Positions 32,615 through 38,948 of a stretch of DNA of 38,948 bases are shown here, piece after piece. Under the pieces are notes generated by a model. The model searched no databases. It was not told the origin of the DNA and saw only the letters and a list, made by a program, of their open reading frames with translations. Location: contig NZ_BDUD01000001.1 of assembly GCF_003113895.1 (NCBI RefSeq), positions 3,650,191 to 3,689,138 on the forward strand, in the 5' to 3' direction. How positions within the stretch are numbered: position 1 is the first letter of the stretch; the number at the start of each line of letters is the position of its first letter. Source of the DNA: Nostoc commune NIES-4072 (lineage in GTDB: Bacteria; Cyanobacteriota; Cyanobacteriia; Cyanobacteriales; Nostocaceae). Both the position numbers and the translations under genes were made by a program.

Positions 32615-33262
32615 ATGAGTCAAATAGTTTGGATAGCAAGACACGCTAACCGCCTCGACTTCGTAAACCCTGATTGGTTCCTCACCGCCGAACGACGTTA
32701 CGATCCACCCTTGTCTGATGATGGTATGGTGCAGGCGCAACATTTAGCTAAACGATTGAAAAAAGAAAAGATTTCCCATATTTTCGCTTCTCCTTTCTTG
32801 CGAACCGTACAAACGGCAAACGCAGTTGCAGAAGTGCTAAACTTACCGATCAAATTGGAAACAGGTTTGAGTGAATGGCTAAATCCAGTTTGGATGACAG
32901 AAGAACCCGAAAGACTCTCAACTCCAGCCTTAGCAAAGTTATTCCCCAGAATTGACACCAGCTACACTTCGCGCATCGCTGCCAAATATCCTGAAACTCA
33001 CGAAAAAGTGCGAGAACGTTCTGGGCAAACTGCAAGATGTTTAGCTACTGAGTTCTTTCCAGAGGATATCCTGCTAGTGGCACATGGCGCATCTGTGTTA
33101 GGGGGAGCAATGGGACTAGTGGGGGAAATTGCCAAAACAGAAGTCAAGGCTTCTTTATGTTCTTTAGTAAAAGTGGTACGCGAAGATCCAGAATGGTTAT
33201 TAGAACTAAAAGGAGATACTTCCCATTTAACCCACATAGAAGAAGTTATTCGATTTGCTTAA
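32615..33262 (+). CDS. Histidine phosphatase family protein (phosphoglycerate mutase-like)
   Basis: A 215-residue cytoplasmic phosphatase of the branch-1 histidine phosphatase superfamily. The catalytic motif Arg9-His10 lies in VWIARHANRLDF; Arg63 (FASPFLRTVQTA), Glu87 (LSEWLNP) and the second His157 (LLVAHGASVLGG) complete the site. The insert NPDWFLTAERRYDPPLSDDG resembles the UBASH3/Sts-like and related bacterial groups. The substrate is unknown. It lies 85 bases before glucokinase on the same strand. Confidence 0.88.
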   Translation: MSQIVWIARHANRLDFVNPDWFLTAERRYDPPLSDDGMVQAQHLAKRLKKEKISHIFASPFLRTVQTANAVAEVLNLPIKLETGLSEWLNPVWMTEEPERLSTPALAKLFPRIDTSYTSRIAAKYPETHEKVRERSGQTARCLATEFFPEDILLVAHGASVLGGAMGLVGEIAKTEVKASLCSLVKVVREDPEWLLELKGDTSHLTHIEEVIRFA

Positions 33263-33347
33263 ACCTCTGATAGAGATTTGCGTTCATGACTTCTGCTAGG
33301 TTGGGTATATCTTACAAAAAAAGTAATTTAATTCACCAATAAATTCT

Positions 33348-34373
33348 ATGACTTTGTTACTAGCAGGAGACATTGGCGGTACAAAAACTATTCTGCAATT
33401 GGTTGAAACATCAGACTCATCAGCAATACATACTATTTATCAGGAAAGTTACCACAGTGCCGATTTTCCTGATTTAGTACCGATAGTGCAGCAGTTTTTG
33501 GTCAAAGCTAATACACCCATACCAGAAAAGGCTTGTTTTGCGATCGCAGGCCCCATTGTCAAAAATACCGCTAAACTGACCAATTTAGCCTGGTTCTTAG
33601 ATACTGAACGTTTAGAAGAAGAATTGGGTATCCCGCATATTTCTTTGATTAACGACTTCGCCGCCGTTGGCTATGGCATTTCAGGTTTACAAAAAGAAGA
33701 CTTGCTGACGTTGCAAGTTGGTAAACCTCAACCCGAAACCCCCATTGGAATTATTGGTGCTGGTACTGGCTTAGGGCAAGGATTTTTAATTAAGCAGGGA
33801 AACCACTATCAAGTCTTTCCCTCAGAAGGTGGACACGCTGACTTTGCGCCTCGGAACGAGATCGAGTTTCAACTGTTGAGATACCTGTTGGGTAAACATG
33901 ATATCCAGCGCGTTTCTGTAGAACGCGTGGTTTCTGGAATGGGAATTGTGGCAATTTACCAATTTCTGCGCGATCGCAAATTTGCCGTAGAATCACCAGA
34001 TATTGCCCAAATCGTCAGAACTTGGGAACAAGAAGCTGGACAAGAAGAGAAAAGTGTCGATCCTGGTGCTGTCATTGGTACAGCTGCACTAGAAAAACGC
34101 GATCGCCTCTGTGAACAAACTTTGCAATTATTTATAGAAGCTTACGGTGCAGAAGCTGGTAATCTTGCCCTGAAACTCCTACCTTACGGTGGCTTATATA
34201 TTGCTGGTGGAATTGCGCCCAAAATCCTGCCTTTAATTCAAAACAACGGTTTCTTATTAAATTTCACCCAAAAAGGTAGGATGCGCCGCCTCCTTGAAGA
34301 GATCCCCGTGTATGTTATCCTCAACCCGCAAGTGGGATTAATAGGTGCTGCTTTATGTGCTGCTAGGTTATAA
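33348..34373 (+). CDS. glk: Glucokinase
   Basis: A 341-residue cytoplasmic sugar kinase that phosphorylates glucose with ATP. The phosphate-binding loop is LLLAGDIGGTKTILQL (residues about 3-18); catalytic and sugar-binding segments include HISLINDFAAVGYGI, IIGAGTGLGQGFLI and FPSEGGHADFAPRNEIE, typical of the Glk (PF02685) family rather than ROK kinases. The late segment GGLYIAGGIAPKILP is also conserved. Length matches cyanobacterial Glk. It follows the histidine phosphatase gene and is followed 45 bases later by an exported protein gene. Confidence 0.94.
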   Translation: MTLLLAGDIGGTKTILQLVETSDSSAIHTIYQESYHSADFPDLVPIVQQFLVKANTPIPEKACFAIAGPIVKNTAKLTNLAWFLDTERLEEELGIPHISLINDFAAVGYGISGLQKEDLLTLQVGKPQPETPIGIIGAGTGLGQGFLIKQGNHYQVFPSEGGHADFAPRNEIEFQLLRYLLGKHDIQRVSVERVVSGMGIVAIYQFLRDRKFAVESPDIAQIVRTWEQEAGQEEKSVDPGAVIGTAALEKRDRLCEQTLQLFIEAYGAEAGNLALKLLPYGGLYIAGGIAPKILPLIQNNGFLLNFTQKGRMRRLLEEIPVYVILNPQVGLIGAALCAARL

Positions 34374-34418
34374 CAGCTAGCATCATCAGTGAGATCAGCA
34401 TCTCAAAAGGCAAAAAAT

Positions 34419-35081
34419 ATGACAATTAAAAGTCTGTTGCCACTAATCGCCGCCACACTCGTTTGTGGTGGTTCTGTTTTTGTGGAAGCGCGTCAACCCA
34501 AACTTACCACACCTGTTGTCAAACCAAAGGTTTCTCAGCCAAAACCTCCCACGACTGTTGTCAAGCCAAAGGTTTCTCAACCGGTGCAGCCACAATGGAA
34601 GTTATATACTGCCCCAGATGGACGTTTTAGTATTTTAATGCCGGGAAACCCCAACAGAAATACTCAATACCAAAAAACTTACATGGGAGAAATTACCTTA
34701 GAAATATTTGTCGCTCAACCACCAAAACAGCAAGTAGCTTATGTAGTTGCTTACAATGATTTTCCTTATAGTTATGGTCAAGTAACTGACCCCCAAGCTT
34801 TACTTAATAATGCACGGGATATGGCTTTAAAAACTACGAAAAGCAATTTAATTAGTCAAAGGAATATTCGTAGTTCTAATAATCATCCTGGCAAAGAAAT
34901 TGAGTATATCAATTCTGGAGGGAAAATTACTAGAAGTAGAATGTATGTTGCTGAAGGAAGATTATATCAAGTAATGGCAATAACTACAAAAAAACAGCAA
35001 AAGACATTAGCTAAAACCATTACTGGGTATTTAAATTCTTTCCATGTAGTTTTGAAAAAGCCAGACAATTTTGGATTTTAG
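34419..35081 (+). CDS. Exported protein of unknown function
   Basis: A 220-residue protein. The frame opens at GTG 34389, but the ATG at 34419 (AAGG eight bases before it) gives a clean signal peptide (MTIKSLLPLIAATLVCGG, cleavage near VEA). Two KPKVSQP units (TPVVKPKVSQPKPP, TTVVKPKVSQPVQP) form a linker. The folded part begins WKLYTAPDGRFSILMPGNPN and has a pattern seen in many uncharacterised cyanobacterial exported proteins. It ends just before a 125-bp inverted-repeat element. Confidence 0.75.
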   Translation: MTIKSLLPLIAATLVCGGSVFVEARQPKLTTPVVKPKVSQPKPPTTVVKPKVSQPVQPQWKLYTAPDGRFSILMPGNPNRNTQYQKTYMGEITLEIFVAQPPKQQVAYVVAYNDFPYSYGQVTDPQALLNNARDMALKTTKSNLISQRNIRSSNNHPGKEIEYINSGGKITRSRMYVAEGRLYQVMAITTKKQQKTLAKTITGYLNSFHVVLKKPDNFGF

Positions 35082-35118
35082 ATTTTAGATTGATTCTCAA
35101 GCCTTAACCATGCTTTTG

Positions 35119-35243
35119 AAAGTGTATGATTTATAGGACTTACGCACACTCTACGAATTCTCGGCGCTCTTGGCGTCTTGGCGGTTCGAGAAATTAAGCT
35201 TTTTAGCAATTTTTGCGTAAGTCCTAATTTAATCATACACTTT
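35119..35243. repeat. 125-bp MITE-like element with long inverted ends
   Basis: The outer arms AAAGTGTATGATT (35119-35131) and AATCATACACTTT (35231-35243) are perfect inverted repeats; inside them AGGACTTACGCA (35135-35146) pairs with TGCGTAAGTCCT (35214-35225). The spacers between arms are three and five bases. The interior holds the dispersed GGCGCTCTTGGCGTCTTGGC repeat (35160-35190). No coding capacity. AGGACTTACGCA ends are common in Nostocales; a partial copy lies near 19888. Confidence 0.85.
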
Positions 35244-35274
35244 GAGAAGTTAGCTTTAAGCAGGAGAATTTCTT

Positions 35275-35511
35275 ATGAGAACGACACAGGCACTCACTAT
35301 CACCTCTGGCGAATATGCGACAGAAAGTGAAGTTATCCGGGATGGTCTGCGTACTCTCCAAGCGCGTGACGCTGCTGTAGAAAAGTGGCTGCGCGAAGAA
35401 GTTGTTAAAAGCTATGACGAATGTGAAGCTGATGCAACGCTGGGTGTCCCCGCAGAACAGGTTATGGCGCGTATCCGCTCCCAGTACCGCAAGCGGACAA
35501 CAGCAGAGTAA
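35275..35511 (+). CDS. ParD-like antitoxin with internal deletion, orphan
   Basis: A 78-residue protein. After MRTTQALTIT the sequence jumps to SGEYATESEVIRDGLRTLQA, whereas ParD antitoxins have about 15-20 residues between these points (the end of the beta strand and the first helix of the ribbon-helix-helix fold, with a segment like LP-EMA). The C-terminus (RDAAVEKWLREEVVKSYDEC, VPAEQVMARIRSQYR) is typical. An AGGAG ribosome site precedes the ATG. No ParE toxin follows; the next gene is on the other strand. DNA binding is probably impaired. Confidence 0.7.
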   Translation: MRTTQALTITSGEYATESEVIRDGLRTLQARDAAVEKWLREEVVKSYDECEADATLGVPAEQVMARIRSQYRKRTTAE

Positions 35512-35586
35512 CGCTAGATAAATCCGATCAGAACTGGATGCGATTAGGCGTAGGGATGGGATGACTTGCGATAAGCTTGTTGCTCA

Positions 35587-36804
35587 CTAAGCACTTCTTA
35601 AGGCCACAATCGGGTCGAGTTTAGCAGCACGACGTGCAGGAACAACACCAAAGAATAAACCAATACCACCAGAGACACCAACTGCCATAGTAATCGCTGT
35701 TGGAGAAAGTGCCGCTTCTAAGGGAGTCAAGGCTCCCACTAATAGAATGCCACTGACGCCAACCGCAGTCCCAACTAAACCGCCAGCTGCGGAAACTATT
35801 ACAGCCTCAATAATGAACTGTAGCAAAATATCTTGCTCAGTTGCGCCGATCGCTTTTCTCAATCCGATTTCTTGGGTGCGTTCGGTTACAGAAACAAGCA
35901 TAATATTCATGATCCCAATGCCGCCGACAAACAAAGATATGCCAGCGATCGCTGCTAGCATAATTGTCAATGCACCTGTGATTTGACCGACAGTTTGCAA
36001 AGCATCCTTTTGAGAACGGATAGTAAAGTCATCTTCACCATTAATTTTGTGCCGTAAACGCAGCAAATTAGTAATTTGAAATTCTGCTGCATCCACACTC
36101 TCTGAATCACGAGCCGCAGCGACAAAATAATCTAAGGCGATACCATAAGGAGAATTCTTTCCTACAAGTCGGTTTGCTGAAGTCGTGATCGGTATTAAAG
36201 CAGCATTATCATAATCTGCTCCCACGCTGGAACCTTTGGCTATTAACGTTCCAATTACTTGAAAGCTGGTATTCCCGATTCGTAATTGTTGACCAATAGC
36301 GTTACTACTACCAAATAGTTTTTCTGCTAAGTCTCCACCTAACACAACGACTTGGTTACTTCGTTTGATGTCTACCTCAGAGAAAAACCTGCCTTTATCA
36401 GTTTCAAAATCCCGCACCGATAGAAAGCTGGGAGTTGTGCCAATGATGTTGACATCGGTGTTTCTGTTGCGGTATACAACTACTTGTCTTCTGTTTAATT
36501 CCGGTGCAACTCCTACTACTGTTGGTACTTGAGAGGCGATCGCTTCAGCATCTTGTAACACCAAATTTTTTGGTACTTCAAAGGATATACGCTGAGTTTC
36601 TCGATTACCTGGCAGTATAAAAAGCACATTCGGCCCTAATGACTCTAGTTGTTTATTAACGTATTTTTGCCCACCTTCGCCAATGCCAATCATGGCAATC
36701 ACTGAGGCATTGCCAATAACTATACCCAACATCGTAAGGGCGCTACGCAATTTATTTGACAGCAGGGTTTTACCTGCCATTTGAATACTTTCTAAAAAAT
36801 TCAT
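35587..36804 (-). CDS. MacB/FtsX-type ABC transporter permease
   Basis: A 405-residue inner-membrane permease of an efflux ABC transporter (MacB-like). The N-terminus is MNFLESIQMAGKTLLSNKLR, with a first membrane helix (ALTMLGIVIGNASVIAMIGIG), a large periplasmic MacB_PCD-type domain (about residues 50-245), then three membrane segments from about 280 with RTQEIGLRKAIGATEQDILLQF and a basic end (PARRAAKLDPIVALRSA). It lies 127 bases after the adaptor gene on the same strand. No ATPase gene is adjacent. Confidence 0.9.
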   Translation of the reverse strand: MNFLESIQMAGKTLLSNKLRSALTMLGIVIGNASVIAMIGIGEGGQKYVNKQLESLGPNVLFILPGNRETQRISFEVPKNLVLQDAEAIASQVPTVVGVAPELNRRQVVVYRNRNTDVNIIGTTPSFLSVRDFETDKGRFFSEVDIKRSNQVVVLGGDLAEKLFGSSNAIGQQLRIGNTSFQVIGTLIAKGSSVGADYDNAALIPITTSANRLVGKNSPYGIALDYFVAAARDSESVDAAEFQITNLLRLRHKINGEDDFTIRSQKDALQTVGQITGALTIMLAAIAGISLFVGGIGIMNIMLVSVTERTQEIGLRKAIGATEQDILLQFIIEAVIVSAAGGLVGTAVGVSGILLVGALTPLEAALSPTAITMAVGVSGGIGLFFGVVPARRAAKLDPIVALRSA

Positions 36805-36858
36805 GCCAATTTTGGATTAAAAGTTTTTATTAAAAGGCTGTTCGAGTTATCAGGGTTT

Positions 36859-36907
36859 GTAGTCAGCACTTTAGTGCTGAAAAAATAAGGACTAAAGTCC
36901 TTACTAC
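36859..36907. repeat. Twin-hairpin element between adaptor and permease genes
   Basis: Two small perfect hairpins, CAGCACT-TT-AGTGCTG (36864-36879) and AAGGACT-AA-AGTCCTT (36887-36902), are enclosed by outer arms GTAGT and ACTAC. The whole unit is a dispersed type seen in Nostocales spacers. It lies in the intercistronic gap and may affect message stability. Confidence 0.8.
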
Positions 36908-36931
36908 GAACTTACTTATCGCAATTTGGGA

Positions 36932-38398
36932 TTATTTATTTTGTTGTTCTTTCGCCTTCTCAATTTTGTAGTCTTTGGGTGGATTAACAAAAACGCGATC
37001 GCCTTCTTTAACTCCATCTAAAATCTGAGTTTGGTTTTGGATTTGCGCCCCAATTGTAACTTCGCGGAACTGGGGTTTATTCTTTGCATCTGGCACAAGT
37101 ACGCCAGTTTGACCCTTTTCGGTGACGATTGACACCGTTGGTAACACCAAGGCATTATTGACGCGATCGCCTAAAAAAGTCAGATCCACATTTAAGCCAG
37201 AACGCAGTTTATCTGCACCAGTATCTAGAGCAACCCGCACCTGGAAGGATGTCACACCTTGTTCTACCACAGCTTCTGGAGCAATCAGGCGCACATGACC
37301 TTTAAAAACTTGATCGGGATAAGCATCAGCGACAATTTCCACCTGCTGTCCCGGTTTAATTCTGCCAAGATCAGCTTCGGGAACTTGAGCTAATATTTCT
37401 AACCCCCGTGCTACGGCGACAATTGAACTAGAAGTTGCCGATGCACTAGTAGATGCAGAAGTTGTGGGTGTGACAAACGCACCAGGATCGGCATACTTTT
37501 GGGTAACAATTCCCGAAAGAGGAGCGCGAATAATTGTATCTTCCAACTGCACTTCCACACCCTTCAATTGAGCCTTAGCCGCTTCAACAGCTGCTTGACG
37601 CTGGACAATTTCTTCAGAACGAGTTCCATCTTCCAACAGTATCAATGCTGCCCGTGCTTCATTAACTGCTGCTTGACGTTGGGCGATTTCTTCAGCCCGA
37701 CTACCACTTTGGACTAACGACAATCTTTTTTTAGCTTCTTCTAAATTGGCTCTAGCACTTTTGTCTTCGCTGATGGCTTGATCGAATAATTGTTTTTTCT
37801 CTGCTCCCTGTTGATATAGATATTGATAACGCTTTACCTGTTCATTGGTGTAATTCACCTTAGCTTGAGCCGCATCCACTTGTGATTGAGCTTGAGCAAT
37901 CTCTTGGGGACGATTACCAGTTTTAGCTTGGGTTAGCTGGGCTTGAGCTTGTGCTAACCGCGCCTTAGCTTGAGCAATTTCTTGAGGACGACTACCGGCA
38001 AGGGCTTCAGCTAGTTGTGCTTGACTTTGAGCTAAGTTAGCACGGTACTGGCTCCTTTGAGCCTCAATACCTGCGCTATCCATGCGGGCGAGAATTTGCC
38101 CTTGTTGAATGCGATCGCCTTGTTGGACATATAATTGCGACAGCACTCCAGGGTTTTTCGGACTAATATTTACAGTCTGAACTGGCACGACTTTGCCACT
38201 AGCTGTAATCCGCAACGTGACATTTTTCGCTGCTACTGGCACAGTTAATTGAGCAATATCTTCTTTACTTGTCCCCTGATTTAGCAGAGTATAGGTTGTG
38301 GTACCAACAACCAAGACACCCCCTGCTATCAGCCCCATCAGCCAGCGTAATGGATATTTAACTTTGCCAACAACAGGAATTTCTATGTGCGTAGCCAT
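36932..38398 (-). CDS. HlyD-family efflux adaptor (membrane fusion protein)
   Basis: A 488-residue periplasmic adaptor anchored by an N-terminal membrane segment (residues about 18-40, LMGLIAGGVLVVGTTTYTLL). The lipoyl halves are VVPVQTVNISPKNPGVLSQL (about 72-91) and IIRAPLSGIVTQKYADPGAF; between them is a long alpha-hairpin built from repeats of G-S/N/T-R-x-x-E-I-x-Q (four copies), then the beta-barrel and C-terminal domains. It would link the MacB-type permease to an outer-membrane channel. It is the first gene of the pair. The substrate is unknown; DevB-like glycolipid export is one possibility in filamentous cyanobacteria but is not indicated by the sequence. Confidence 0.88.
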   Translation of the reverse strand: MATHIEIPVVGKVKYPLRWLMGLIAGGVLVVGTTTYTLLNQGTSKEDIAQLTVPVAAKNVTLRITASGKVVPVQTVNISPKNPGVLSQLYVQQGDRIQQGQILARMDSAGIEAQRSQYRANLAQSQAQLAEALAGSRPQEIAQAKARLAQAQAQLTQAKTGNRPQEIAQAQSQVDAAQAKVNYTNEQVKRYQYLYQQGAEKKQLFDQAISEDKSARANLEEAKKRLSLVQSGSRAEEIAQRQAAVNEARAALILLEDGTRSEEIVQRQAAVEAAKAQLKGVEVQLEDTIIRAPLSGIVTQKYADPGAFVTPTTSASTSASATSSSIVAVARGLEILAQVPEADLGRIKPGQQVEIVADAYPDQVFKGHVRLIAPEAVVEQGVTSFQVRVALDTGADKLRSGLNVDLTFLGDRVNNALVLPTVSIVTEKGQTGVLVPDAKNKPQFREVTIGAQIQNQTQILDGVKEGDRVFVNPPKDYKIEKAKEQQNK

Positions 38399-38948
38399 AT
38401 CTAGAAGCCTATAAATCTTGCTTTATGGGAGTAGCCTGTAGTTATATTGATGATGCCCAGCGAATTGCCCATAGTAAAACCACCCCTTCAGAGCAAACAG
38501 CTGCGCTTTTCCTCCCCTCCGCGCTTGTGGGGAGTGGTTGGGGGTTCCTCTTAACCATGCTTAATTGAGCGGACATAAATATTAAAGGGCAAGTGCAGGA
38601 ATACGGTGTTGTTAAAATTTTTGAATTAAAACTTTATCAATAAACTAACAACTAGACGCATAGTTAGCTTCATAGTTGCTTAATCTTCCTTCATAATATG
38701 TGTTACATATCTGTATGCCTTCACCTGAATGGGTGACTTTAGCCACAGTCAAATTTCTCCAGCAGACTACAAGGCGAGACCTTGGTAAATCAGGTTTCAG
38801 GTAAGGTTTTGAGAATTTATGCAATAGACATCTCCAGAAATTAATTATGCGTTATCTGAAACCCTTGTAGAGACGTAGCAATGCTACGTCTCTACATTCA
38901 TTTTCGGAGATGTCTAATAAATATATTAAATTCGGGTGGTCGTTTATT
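38399..38948. other. Intergenic region upstream of the efflux adaptor
   Basis: A 550-base region that reaches the right edge. It contains a C-rich imperfect hairpin near 38480-38550 (CCCCTCC ... GGGGAGTGG) and a nested inverted-repeat element at 38825-38916. The promoter of the efflux pair should be here. No gene was seen. Confidence 0.6.
38825..38916. repeat. Nested MITE-like element with hairpin core
   Basis: The ends are perfect inverted repeats TAGACATCTCC (38825-38835) and GGAGATGTCTA (38906-38916). Inside, TGTAGAGACGTAGCA (38866-38880) pairs with 38882-38896 around a one-base loop. The TA at both ends fits TA-target insertion. About 92 bp with no coding capacity. Confidence 0.85.

Overview
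The window looks like chromosomal DNA of a filamentous, Nostoc-like cyanobacterium. The HIP1 octamer GCGATCGC recurs throughout, inside and between genes. The gene content is cyanobacterial (Ycf51, DUF6464, NrtA/NrtB, Uma2 and Rpn families). The spacers carry heptamer runs and small palindromic repeats of the kind common in Nostocales. No rRNA, tRNA or CRISPR array was seen.

Layout: 1-2433 holds a nitrate uptake pair on the minus strand (nrtA then nrtB), with the rest of the transporter presumably beyond the left edge. 3050-4291 is argJ. 4366-8103 is an accessory patch: the C-terminal part of an IS110-like protein, an IS5-type insertion sequence with about 35-bp inverted ends and two transposase frames, then five small unrecognised genes, including two diverged tandem paralogues and two small membrane proteins. 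8340-12278 returns to housekeeping-type genes: Ycf51, an overlapping dehydrogenase/aminotransferase pair, and an antitoxin whose VapC-like partner is cut short. 12721-16699 is an XRE regulator followed one base later by a 1240-residue hybrid sensor kinase.

17336-23644 holds unlinked small genes: an acyltransferase, an RTX-like protein, a GNAT acetyltransferase, a divergent HxlR regulator/isochorismatase pair, two cyanobacterial unknowns, and a secreted protein made of seven nearly identical 45-residue repeats, probably a seven-bladed lectin-like propeller. 24268-31614 is a branched-chain/neutral amino-acid ABC transporter (binding protein, two permeases, two ATPases). It is interrupted by a Uma2 gene and two Rpn genes on the opposite strand, and followed by a second Uma2 gene. 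All four extra genes belong to PD-(D/E)XK nuclease families.

32282-35511 contains a NucS-like remnant, a histidine phosphatase, glucokinase, an exported unknown, a 125-bp inverted-repeat element and an orphan ParD-like antitoxin with an apparent internal deletion. 35587-38398 (minus) encodes an adaptor plus MacB-type permease of an efflux system, with no ATPase gene beside them.

The main theme is repeats and mobile sequence reaching into genes: a kinase insert with the composition of an intergenic repeat, a LivM tail encoded by a dispersed repeat, a VapC relic running into a heptamer array, and nuclease-family genes lodged in a transport operon. The best candidates for something undescribed are the small-gene cassette at 6360-8103 and the seven-repeat secreted protein. 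I could not assign a function to the cassette.
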